DNA from: Treponema sp.
GTDB taxonomy: Bacteria; Spirochaetota; Spirochaetia; Treponematales; Breznakiellaceae
Direction of reading: 5' to 3'
Assembly (NCBI GenBank): GCA_031284195.1
Contig: JAITAI010000083.1
Coordinates: 1-20,346, forward strand
DNA length: 20,346 bases
Of this stretch, positions 1 through 7,754 are shown piece by piece; position 1 is the first letter of the stretch, and every line of letters begins with the position of its first letter. Below the pieces are notes generated by a model that was not told the origin of the DNA, did not search any database, and was given only the letters and a program-made list of their open reading frames with translations. The position numbers and the translations under genes were made by a program.

Positions 1-1
1 A

Positions 2-160
2 AAAGCGGTACTAGACCCGGCGAAGCCACGGTTCCAAGACCGGCAAGGTCTACGATACGCCGGAGACCCCCTGCGGATAGCTTCTAGCGTCCTCCCTTTT
101 CAAAATGAGGCGTCAGAGAGGTGGTTCATCCTGAATCAGCAGAGGCTTTTCACCATCTGA
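2..160 (+). CDS. Possible C-terminal tail of an upstream gene (partial)
   Basis: One frame is open from the left edge to a TGA at 158-160 and would encode 52 residues. The composition is protein-like (mixed charged and aromatic residues, ending in ...QQRLFTI), and the other two forward frames close at 12 and 87. I do not recognise the family. It is short enough to be chance. If real, its stop codon lies inside the inverted repeat at 141-178, which could then serve as the 3' end structure. Confidence 0.3.
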   Translation, partial: KAVLDPAKPRFQDRQGLRYAGDPLRIASSVLPFQNEASERWFILNQQRLFTI

Positions 161-178
161 AGTCTTGAAAAAGCCTCT
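141..178. repeat. 10-bp perfect inverted repeat before the ankyrin gene
   Basis: AGAGGCTTTT at 141-150 pairs perfectly with AAAAGCCTCT at 169-178 across an 18-nt loop. No U-tract follows on either strand, so it is not a typical intrinsic terminator. It could be a 3' end structure for the partial upstream ORF or part of the leader of the ankyrin gene. Confidence 0.4.
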
Positions 179-226
179 CGGAATATTCATCATTATGAAG
201 CCAGGGTTTTCTACCGAAAATGAGGT

Positions 227-3046
227 ATGAAATATCGTACTGTTCGTTCTTTATCGCTTTTTACTGTGCTGCCCATAAAAGCATTTTTTATCGGTGTCAG
301 TATATTTTTTTGGGCCTTCTCTGGTTGTGTGAGTAATCCTCAACCAGCAGCATCACCGCAATCCACCATAGCACCTCAAGCTAAAGCATCGAACCGATCC
401 GCCAATTCAGATCAAAGCCTGGAAGAAAATACCGAATTCAATACGGAAGATGATGTTTGGGCCCTCCTGGAACGGGGAGAAAGCGGTAAGGCTCGAGAAT
501 TCTTTTTGGGAAAAGTAGATGTTAAGGCTACGGATAGCCGGGGAAGAACGCCCCTGCACATGGCCGCTGAAATAAAGGATCCGGAGTTAGCAAAATTTTT
601 TATTTTTATGGGAGCTGAAATTGACCCGGTAGATAATCAGGGCAGGACCCCTTTGGGGATTAGCGCCGCAAAGCATGATGCCGCCACCGCACAGGTGCTG
701 GTTGCCGCAGGAGCTGATATTCACCACTCCATGCCTGGGGGAACGAGCCCTGCATTGACCGCAGTGGGCATGGCAGGGGGTCTTTTATCCGCCATGATAA
801 ACTCCGAGACCTTACGAACCACTGATTCCAATGGACGAAACATCCTGGACCTTGCCTTTGCCTATCCTGATTCAAAGGTTCACATGGAATCCGCAGAAGC
901 TTTGGTGTTGGCAGGAGGGATTTCAAAAAATCCCATATTCTCCTATTTTGCCCCGGCTGCCCGGACTTCCAATTACAATCGCCGGGCCGCGGACGGGGTT
1001 GCCCCCTTGCACTTTGCCGCAGGTAATGGATACACCGGACTCATCGCCTTTTTAATAGAAAAAAAGGCGGATGTAAATATCAAAAATGCCTCTGGTACCA
1101 CTCCCCTGCATGAAGCCGCTCGATCCGGAAATATAGCGGCCATGGAACTGCTGATCAAAAGTGGCGCGGAAATTAACGCCCAGGATGCCAAAGGGAATTC
1201 GGTGCTCCATATCGCCGTACCCATGAACACCCATAAGGAAGCCCTCTCCCTCTTTCTATCCAAGGGGGCTAATCCGAACCTCCGGGACGAACATGGGGAT
1301 TCTCCTTTACATATTGCCATTAGATTGAACCGGAATCCTGATATTATCAGAACCCTCCTGGCAGGAGGGATAAAAGGTAAGGCAGATGTATCTATCCGTA
1401 ATACCCAGGGCAAGACCCCGCTCCATCTCGCAGTAGAGGAAGACCGCATCACCTATATTCCCCTGCTTTTAGAATATAAATCCGATATTTTTTCGGTAGA
1501 TAACGACCGGGTAACCCCTTTTGAAAAGGCCTTGCAGGAGCATCATACCCTCTTGCCCACCCTGATTACCGCTCAGACAGTGCTCCAAAATGACAGCAGC
1601 GGCAATACCCTCTTGCACATCACCGTCCAGAAACGGGGGGATATCAAGTTCATCGAACTCATCTTAGACAAAAAAGCCTTGGTAAATGCCCGTAATAAAG
1701 AAGGGGATACCAGTCTTCATCTGGCGGTCCGGCAAAATGACCAGGCAGCAGGGGAGTTGCTACTCTCCCGAGGAGCGGATATTTTTGCCCCTAACTCCAA
1801 AGGGGAAAGTCCCCTGTATCAGGCTTTTTATACGTCTGGAGGTTTACGGGCATGGATCCTCACCTCTGAAACCCTCAAAGTCAAGGATGGCTTGGGAAAC
1901 ACCATCCTCCACTATGCGGCCCAGTGGAAGCTGGATCAGCATATTCCCCTGATCATAGAACGCGGGGGAAATCCTGAAGCGACCAATGCCACCGGAGAGA
2001 CCCCGCTGTTTGCAGCGGTTAAGATTGATTCCCCTTCTACCATCCGGGTCTTAAAGTCCAAGGGATCCCTCATTACCACCAGGGATATTCTCGGTAATTC
2101 AGCCCTTCATGCGGCGGTTCGCTGGAATGCCCCAAAAGCCGCAGAAGAGCTTATTGCTTCGGGAATAGACATCAATGGCCATGCCTTAAACGGGAAGACC
2201 CCTTTACATGACGCGGTACGGTTGGGAATCACCCCCCTGGAAACCATACTCATCGCCAACAAAGCGGATTTGGAAGTCCGGGATGCAGAGGGAAACACCC
2301 CCCTCATGGAAGCTGCCTTGGCAGGAGGGCCGAGTGCAACCGTGGAACGGCTCGTGAATAAGGGAGCGGATCCCTTTATCCGCAATGACCGGGGGGATAC
2401 TCCCTGCCACATTGCGGTGATTACCGAGCAGGAGGACTTGGTTAAACTCTTGTTACGCTTAGGCACCTCAATTCATGCAAAAAATTCCAGCGGGATGACC
2501 CCGTTCCGAAACGGCTTGATCAGTTCTCCCAAGATGGTTTCCCTTCTCCTCACCAAGGATCGGATCGCGGTTCCTGATGATGATGGATTTTCCCCGCTCC
2601 ATATCGCAATCCAGGATAGGGCGCCGAAGAGTACTATTCAACTGATCATTGATCAAGGAGCACGGGTGTCAGCAGTGGATGCAGAAGGCCGTACCCCCCT
2701 CAGATTGACGGTGGATCAAAATGCCTGGGAATTGGCCCAACTCCTCATTGAGAAGGGATCCAATATCTTTTCCACTGCTGCGGATGGGAAAACCCCGGCC
2801 CAGCTTGTACTCTCCAAAGGTAATGAGGCCATTAAACTCTTCTTCAACAGCAACAAGGCTATCAATGCCCAAGATCCTTCAGGGAATACCGTGCTGCACT
2901 TGGCAGCGCAAACAGGAAAACCGGAGATCGTTTCCCTCCTTATAGAACTGGGGGCCAATAAAACCATTAAAAATATTGCCGCCGAAAGTCCGGTGGATAT
3001 AGCGCAACGGTGGAAACGGGATACGGTAGTGGTACTCTTACAATAG
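227..3046 (+). CDS. Ankyrin-repeat lipoprotein, about 25 repeats
   Basis: This 939-residue protein has an N-terminal hydrophobic segment (residues about 11-33) ending in FSGC, a spirochaete-type relaxed lipobox. It is therefore probably a lipoprotein anchored through Cys34. A low-complexity linker rich in Ser, Ala, Pro and Gln follows (about 35-70). From about residue 75 to the end I count roughly 25 ankyrin units of 30-33 residues, recognised by G-x-T/S-P-L-H-x-A and a later L-L-x-x-G-A-D/N. Ankyrin arrays bind other proteins, but the partner cannot be named. The repeats show a higher-order rhythm: short, degenerate units alternate with GN(T/S)xLH units. ATG 227 is the only good start, but TGAGG lies almost against it, so initiation may be weak. 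The gene is probably co-transcribed with the VWA gene 34 bp downstream. The surface-exposed or periplasmic location is inferred from the lipobox alone. Confidence 0.9.
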   Translation: MKYRTVRSLSLFTVLPIKAFFIGVSIFFWAFSGCVSNPQPAASPQSTIAPQAKASNRSANSDQSLEENTEFNTEDDVWALLERGESGKAREFFLGKVDVKATDSRGRTPLHMAAEIKDPELAKFFIFMGAEIDPVDNQGRTPLGISAAKHDAATAQVLVAAGADIHHSMPGGTSPALTAVGMAGGLLSAMINSETLRTTDSNGRNILDLAFAYPDSKVHMESAEALVLAGGISKNPIFSYFAPAARTSNYNRRAADGVAPLHFAAGNGYTGLIAFLIEKKADVNIKNASGTTPLHEAARSGNIAAMELLIKSGAEINAQDAKGNSVLHIAVPMNTHKEALSLFLSKGANPNLRDEHGDSPLHIAIRLNRNPDIIRTLLAGGIKGKADVSIRNTQGKTPLHLAVEEDRITYIPLLLEYKSDIFSVDNDRVTPFEKALQEHHTLLPTLITAQTVLQNDSSGNTLLHITVQKRGDIKFIELILDKKALVNARNKEGDTSLHLAVRQNDQAAGELLLSRGADIFAPNSKGESPLYQAFYTSGGLRAWILTSETLKVKDGLGNTILHYAAQWKLDQHIPLIIERGGNPEATNATGETPLFAAVKIDSPSTIRVLKSKGSLITTRDILGNSALHAAVRWNAPKAAEELIASGIDINGHALNGKTPLHDAVRLGITPLETILIANKADLEVRDAEGNTPLMEAALAGGPSATVERLVNKGADPFIRNDRGDTPCHIAVITEQEDLVKLLLRLGTSIHAKNSSGMTPFRNGLISSPKMVSLLLTKDRIAVPDDDGFSPLHIAIQDRAPKSTIQLIIDQGARVSAVDAEGRTPLRLTVDQNAWELAQLLIEKGSNIFSTAADGKTPAQLVLSKGNEAIKLFFNSNKAINAQDPSGNTVLHLAAQTGKPEIVSLLIELGANKTIKNIAAESPVDIAQRWKRDTVVVLLQ

Positions 3047-3080
3047 GGTCATCCCAGGAATAACCGGGTTTTGTAGCTTT

Positions 3081-4628
3081 ATGCCAAGGATCCTGCTTTT
3101 TTTGTGTAGTATGTTGGGTCTCTGTATCTCTGGACCGCTCTTCTCTGGAGGAACGGCCCAAGGATCCGGGTCCTCCTCTGACGCCTCTGTTCCTGTGGAG
3201 CTTAGGGAGGTGATTCCTCCTCAAGCAATACAGATAGATGAGTATATCTCACGGGGGGCTTATGACTATCCTTTGCAAGGAGAAGGTCCGATCCAGGTGT
3301 TCACTGCCGGGGATCTTCGGGATACTACCGGGTACCTTCAGGTGGGACTCAGGGCCAAACATACCTTGCCTCCATTGAATATCGGCTTTGTGATTGATAA
3401 GAGCAATTCTATGAGGGAAGAGAAGAGAATAGACTGGGTCAAAGCGGCGTTCCGCGATTTTATGGATCAGGTACGGCCAGAGGATGTGGTTTCCTTGGTG
3501 ATCTTTGATGCCTCTGCCAAGGTGCTCATCCCCCCGACCCAGGTGAAGACCCCGGAGGATAAACAGCGCTTCATGGATCAGGTTAGCGCCCTGCAGATCG
3601 GCGGGAGAAGTGATATCTACGAAGGTATGGCCCTGGGGTATACCCAAGTGGCGGCAAACTATCGCAAAGACTATATCAACCGGGTCATCTGTTTAAGCGA
3701 CGGCGATCATAATGCAGGGGATAAAAACAAAAACGACATCCTCTGCTTAGTGGAAACGTATCGTAACCAGGACATCACCCTTTCCACGGTTGCTCTAGGG
3801 GAGAGCGCGGACTTCAAACTCATGGTAGATACTGCCCTTATAGGAGGCGGTAATGCCCGGTTCATTTCAGAGCCCCAGGATATGGCAGAGACCTTTGGCA
3901 GGCACTTGGACCGCCTGGTACTTCCCGCTGCCCGGATGCTCAAGGTGGAACTAAGGCTTGCCGAAGGGGTGAGTTTACAGGAAACCTGGGGTTATGAACA
4001 CCAGGTCCTGGGTACGACGGTTCACTATACCCTGGGTACCCTCTATAATGAAGATATTAAAACCCTGGTCGCGGAAGTGCAGGTTCAACCCCAGCTCTTG
4101 AAGAAGCCCGTGGATATACCCTTGGGCGCCTGGTATCTGGAATACCGGGATCAGGACGATGTTCTTTGCCGGCAAGGTCCCTACCCCGTGGCACTTAAGG
4201 CGTCAGCCCTCATCAACCGGAAGGAGCTCCAGCATCCCTGGATACAAGAATCTGAAGGGTTTATACACTTGGGACGAGGGCTGATACACCTGGGAAACCA
4301 GGCCCTGGAAATCCAAAAGCTCCAGCAAGCCTATGATAACCTGAAAAAATATGAGGATTCTTCCCTTGAACCTCAACGAACCTTTAGGGCCGACAATAAT
4401 GGACTTATCCCCTTGAGGGAAGCCTCTGAAGGGCCGGTACCTGCTGTCAAGAACCGGCTTCTCCAGGCGCTGAAGGATGCCTTGCAGGAGACTGAAGAAC
4501 TGGCCGCCTATCTGAGGGATCTTCGGGATACCCTGGGGGAAAAGAGCTATGAAGGGGAATTACTCCTCCTCACCCAGTATCAGGAGGCATTTTCCCGGAT
4601 CTACGCTCGGTATGGCGCTGAGGACTGA
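3081..4628 (+). CDS. Exported von Willebrand factor A domain protein
   Basis: The 515-residue protein begins with a hydrophobic N-terminus (about 3-22) consistent with a Sec signal peptide; cleavage near SGG-TAQ is a guess. A VWA domain spans about residues 95-275. Its metal-ion-dependent adhesion site is visible: D-K-S-N-S at 106-110, a serine at 177 in GGRSD where many members have Thr, and Asp207 in L-S-D-G-D-H. VWA domains bind protein ligands through a divalent cation. Residues about 380-515 are mostly charged helix with several Leu/Glu-rich stretches and no recognised domain. The upstream gene ends 34 bp before and there is no strong Shine-Dalgarno, which suggests translation as part of the same transcript. 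Both products are predicted to be exported, so they may act together at the envelope; this is inference. The next gene converges after only 17 bp. Confidence 0.87.
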   Translation: MPRILLFLCSMLGLCISGPLFSGGTAQGSGSSSDASVPVELREVIPPQAIQIDEYISRGAYDYPLQGEGPIQVFTAGDLRDTTGYLQVGLRAKHTLPPLNIGFVIDKSNSMREEKRIDWVKAAFRDFMDQVRPEDVVSLVIFDASAKVLIPPTQVKTPEDKQRFMDQVSALQIGGRSDIYEGMALGYTQVAANYRKDYINRVICLSDGDHNAGDKNKNDILCLVETYRNQDITLSTVALGESADFKLMVDTALIGGGNARFISEPQDMAETFGRHLDRLVLPAARMLKVELRLAEGVSLQETWGYEHQVLGTTVHYTLGTLYNEDIKTLVAEVQVQPQLLKKPVDIPLGAWYLEYRDQDDVLCRQGPYPVALKASALINRKELQHPWIQESEGFIHLGRGLIHLGNQALEIQKLQQAYDNLKKYEDSSLEPQRTFRADNNGLIPLREASEGPVPAVKNRLLQALKDALQETEELAAYLRDLRDTLGEKSYEGELLLLTQYQEAFSRIYARYGAED

Positions 4629-4645
4629 GGGTGAAGTATGTCAAG

Positions 4646-5332
4646 TCAGGCATACTGCTGTAATTCTCTAGAATCTACTGCCTCCGGGACTGTCAAGGTA
4701 GGCTGTAGGATCTCAGGTATTCTATTTTCCGAGTACATTGGTTTGTGTAAGGGCTGTACTGGTATGGCCGAGAGCATGGTACTGAATGAGAGTTCGGGCC
4801 TATCCCGGATAAAGATCGGTACCTGGGGACGCATCGCCTTAAGGGTGGTTTGTATCCTATGCAGATCCTTTTCTTCTGCCAGATCGATCTTGGAAAGGAC
4901 AAAACAGTCTGCATAGATCACCTGTTCATAGAGGGAAGTCATGGTGGAGATTAATTTGAGGAACCGGAGGGTATCAATGACACAGATCATTCCTCTAAAT
5001 TGCAGTCTGCCACTGCTCCGGGCTTCTGCACTGATAACCAGTTGTTTCAGTACCGAAGGTTCGGCAAGCCCTGAAGTTTCTACCAATATATAATCATACC
5101 CATAGGCCAGGAGGCTATGGATGGTTTTTAAGAAACATGAACCCATACTCAGGAATCCGGGGAAAGATCCCGCAGGTTTAACCTGAAACTGTCCTTGTTC
5201 ATTAAAAACCGTTACCCTTTTTAAACCTTCCCTGTCTTTGATATCCTCCTGTAAGAACGTCGTTTTTCCAGACCCGAAGAAACCAGTAACTACAATAAGC
5301 TGGGTCGTTGTTTTCCCTGTAACTGCTGCCAT
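4646..5332 (-). CDS. Short G3E-family GTPase (CobW/HypB-like), atypical
   Basis: This 228-residue P-loop protein has Walker A GFFGSGKTT at residues 17-25, an ETSGLAEP motif near 85-92 as in COG0523 proteins, and an SKID guanine-specificity motif in the second half. COG0523 members usually carry a metal-binding GCICC after the switch region and a separate C-terminal CobW_C domain. Here the matching position reads M-G-S-C-F-L (C66), so the CxCC motif is gone, and the protein ends soon after the GTPase fold. It may therefore use GTP hydrolysis to service a partner rather than insert a metal. A strong GAGGAG lies 6-8 nt before the ATG. It follows the corrinoid protein gene by 128 bp on the same strand, so the partner may be that protein; this is inference. 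It converges with the VWA gene. Confidence 0.82.
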   Translation of the reverse strand: MAAVTGKTTTQLIVVTGFFGSGKTTFLQEDIKDREGLKRVTVFNEQGQFQVKPAGSFPGFLSMGSCFLKTIHSLLAYGYDYILVETSGLAEPSVLKQLVISAEARSSGRLQFRGMICVIDTLRFLKLISTMTSLYEQVIYADCFVLSKIDLAEEKDLHRIQTTLKAMRPQVPIFIRDRPELSFSTMLSAIPVQPLHKPMYSENRIPEILQPTLTVPEAVDSRELQQYA

Positions 5333-5460
5333 AGAAGACTCCTCTTAAACTCCTCTTTGCCAATCACGTATACTCATATTTTGAGTGATTCTTTAAGAGA
5401 TTTCTTATTTGTTCATGCATCCTGACCGGTGCATCATCCTATACAGGCGCTGAGGCTGGT

Positions 5461-6108
5461 CTAATTTCCCGTGCTATGGGTACAATGGGCCTCTGCTATT
5501 TCCGCAGCGCTTACCACATCCGGGGCATACAGGTCAGCTCCTATGACCTCACAATACCGTTCGGTTACCGGATCGCCGCTCACCATGATCTTTACATGAT
5601 TCCTGATACCTGCGGTATTGACCGCCTGTACCAGGGTTTTCATCTGGTGCATGGTAGTAGTACGGGCTGCAGTACAGGCGATGATCTGGGCCTTTTCATG
5701 TTCCGCGGCTTGAATAAACCGTTCAGAGGTAACCGCAGCGCCCAGATCAATTACCCGCAGTCCGAGGCCCCGCATCATCACGGAAATCAGGTTCTTTTCT
5801 GTATCCTGTATATCCCCTTTGACGGTTCCGATCACTACCGTACCTTTTCCCGCGGTTTCACTGGCATGGAGATAGGGAGTGAGGGTCTTGATACCTATAT
5901 TTAAGGCCCGTTCTACCACCAGTACTTCAGGAATACAGATTTCCTGTCTTCTGAACCGCTGCTCCACGGTTTCCATACCCGCAATTAAACCATGCTTGAG
6001 GATATCCTCAAAAGGATAGTTTTCATTAACCGCTTGGGTAATTAATTCGCTTGTTTCCTTGGCCTTACCGGCTTGAATGCTCAATGCAATTTTATGTAAA
6101 TCAACCAT
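5461..6108 (-). CDS. Corrinoid methyltransferase-type B12-binding protein, cobalt-ligand His replaced
   Basis: The 215-residue protein has the two-part architecture of MtaC/MtbC/MttC corrinoid proteins: a helical B12-cap domain (about 1-85) and a Rossmann-like B12-binding domain (about 88-212). The normal signature G-T-V-K-G-D-x-H-D-I-G-K-N is present as GTVKGDIQDTEKN at 94-106. The His that ligates cobalt from below is Gln101 and the following Gly is Glu104. The later GGAPV loop reads SGDPV (178-182). The fold is clear, but classical base-off/His-on corrinoid binding looks impossible. The start is well supported by AGGAGAGGAGAAG just before ATG 6108. No partner methyltransferase lies in the window. 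It sits between a PocR-AraC gene and a G3E GTPase, all co-directional. A corrinoid-like sensor or carrier with altered binding is a reasonable reading; a decaying gene is the alternative. Confidence 0.88.
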   Translation of the reverse strand: MVDLHKIALSIQAGKAKETSELITQAVNENYPFEDILKHGLIAGMETVEQRFRRQEICIPEVLVVERALNIGIKTLTPYLHASETAGKGTVVIGTVKGDIQDTEKNLISVMMRGLGLRVIDLGAAVTSERFIQAAEHEKAQIIACTAARTTTMHQMKTLVQAVNTAGIRNHVKIMVSGDPVTERYCEVIGADLYAPDVVSAAEIAEAHCTHSTGN

Positions 6109-6187
6109 ATTCTTCTCCTCTCCTGTTGATGTTGGACTCGAACCAGAGAAGCAAGTCCGGTGGACTGAGTCCTCTGATTCCTAATGG

Positions 6188-6204
6188 CCGGGCTTTGAAC
6201 CCGG
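6188..6204 (-). repeat. Hairpin just after the PocR-AraC stop codon
   Basis: CCGGG (6188-6192) and CCCGG (6200-6204) form a 5-bp stem with a 7-nt loop, only a few bases after the TAA of the regulator gene. No U-tract follows, so it is not a standard terminator. It resembles an isolated tRNA T-arm, but no cloverleaf can be built around it. Confidence 0.4.
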
Positions 6205-6211
6205 TTCAGTA

Positions 6212-7612
6212 TTATTCTTTGATTAGCCTGCGGTAATTCACCGAAAGATGATCTTCCGATAGGTCTGGAGACCGATCGCCTCCTTGTCCCCGGTATTTTC
6301 CCGGGCTTACCCCGATGTAGGTCTTAAAGATCTTGGAAAACCAGCTTTGATCTTCAAAGCCGCAGGCCCCAGCGATTTCACTTAACGAGAGATCCGTCTC
6401 TACCAGCATACGGCTGGCCTTTTCTACCCGCAGACGATTGAGGTAGCTTGAGAGGTTTTCTCCCATTTCTTCTTTAAAAATGGTGCTGAAATACGGTGCA
6501 GATAGTCCTGAGACATTGGCAATTTCCTGAAGACTTATTTTACGGGTATAATGTTCCCAAATATACCGCTCAGCCTTGCGGAGCGCCGAAGCATGCCGTA
6601 TTCCCTGAAAAGAGAAGATCTGTCCCGCCAGATGTTCTACTACTAAATGCAGTATGTCGGTCAGTTCTTCGATGTTTTGGGCATTTTGAATGCGCTTTAA
6701 GTAATGGTTGTTCGTCTCCAGGATTACCTTCTCGGTATTACCAGGGACAATATTCGTACGGGAAAGCAGTACTACCAGTTCAATCGCCCGGAACTGTATG
6801 TACTTGAAATGATCCGGGTTTGAAAATAGGAGAATCGCCAGCAGTTCGTTCAGTATCTTCCTGCCGGTTTCGTGATCCCCCCGTCTCAGGGCTGCCAAGA
6901 GCATCCGTTCTTTGTCCAAAGGATACCCTGGCGCTGGAGTTCCTGTAGGGTATTGGAACTTAAGTTCCTTGATTTTTGCCGAAAGGATACTTTGCTGTTC
7001 CGAACGGCGTTTCAGGGTTTCATAATAATTATCACTCCCTACTGATAGAGACTTGGCAAATATGAGCATGAGTTCTGCCAGAGCCTTTATCTGTTCTGCA
7101 TCTCCCCGGGGAAAGGGAGCGAGTTTTTCCTGGAGTACCGACATGGGAACTACCCCATTTCCTATGAGATACATCTGTGCGCTGGACTCTTCGCTATCAA
7201 TACCCAGTAAACCGGTGCCCAACAGGGCGCCTACAAAGCGGTCATCTGCATATATCGGACTTGTCCAAAACATGAACCCTAATTCGCACATATAGATGTA
7301 GGAACCGCCAAAACGGTTAGCCTCCTTGATTGCATTAATATGCAGGTCGTTACAAGGATTGATGGTAAGTTCCTGGAGTTTATGTATGGTAGCATTCCTC
7401 TTATACGCGGTACAGTACAAACAGATATTCTTCTCGCTGATAATCTCATCGAATACTTCAGGAATAGGTAGATAATTATGATCGTGAACACTGATCATCG
7501 TGCCGGTTGCCTTTGCATATACCTTCAGTATTTTATAAGCCTTGAGCAAGATAGGATCGGTCTTGCTTTGAACGATAGTATTGTTATCAGGTTGTTGCTT
7601 CTCTTTCATCAT
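6212..7612 (-). CDS. PocR-domain AraC-family transcription regulator (downstream copy)
   Basis: The protein has an N-terminal PocR-type sensor domain (about 20-180), a helical middle with a conserved GYPLDKERMLLAALRRGD segment, and an AraC/XylS DNA-binding domain at about 341-444 with two helix-turn-helix units (SLQEIANVSGLS and SLSEIAGACGFE). The sensor carries C64-x2-C67, C87-x3-H91 and C109, also conserved in its neighbour, suggesting a metal or redox site. The ligand of PocR domains is generally unclear; the founding member controls propanediol use. I start at ATG 7612 (466 residues). An in-frame TTG at 7624 is also possible, and neither has a clear Shine-Dalgarno. It lies 103 bp upstream of the corrinoid protein gene, so it probably regulates that gene or its own cluster. 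The DNA-binding half is nearly the same as that of the next gene, so the two may recognise related sites. Confidence 0.88.
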   Translation of the reverse strand: MMKEKQQPDNNTIVQSKTDPILLKAYKILKVYAKATGTMISVHDHNYLPIPEVFDEIISEKNICLYCTAYKRNATIHKLQELTINPCNDLHINAIKEANRFGGSYIYMCELGFMFWTSPIYADDRFVGALLGTGLLGIDSEESSAQMYLIGNGVVPMSVLQEKLAPFPRGDAEQIKALAELMLIFAKSLSVGSDNYYETLKRRSEQQSILSAKIKELKFQYPTGTPAPGYPLDKERMLLAALRRGDHETGRKILNELLAILLFSNPDHFKYIQFRAIELVVLLSRTNIVPGNTEKVILETNNHYLKRIQNAQNIEELTDILHLVVEHLAGQIFSFQGIRHASALRKAERYIWEHYTRKISLQEIANVSGLSAPYFSTIFKEEMGENLSSYLNRLRVEKASRMLVETDLSLSEIAGACGFEDQSWFSKIFKTYIGVSPGKYRGQGGDRSPDLSEDHLSVNYRRLIKE

Positions 7613-7754
7613 AGCCGTACTCAATGAATAGGGGCAAAAATAATCTAGCCTTTCAAAACTAAACGTCTAGGCTATAATTCTTACTGGAAGGTTTTAGAGA
7701 ACCATCCCACTATTCATACTGAAATATTCCAGTCTCCTTGTATTGTAATTTATT

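Noticed and set aside
1..226. Structured RNA (tmRNA, SRP RNA or riboswitch) at the left edge
   Set aside because: I found none of their conserved motifs; only a simple inverted repeat is present.
4638..4916. Plus-strand 92-codon frame after the VWA gene
   Set aside because: It lies opposite the G3E GTPase gene, which has clear motifs; this frame has no family features.
6121..6215. tRNA-like sequence (T-arm-like GGTTCGAGTCC and CCGGGTTCAAAGCCCGG)
   Set aside because: No acceptor stem, D-arm or anticodon arm can be paired around either T-arm-like hairpin, so no cloverleaf forms.
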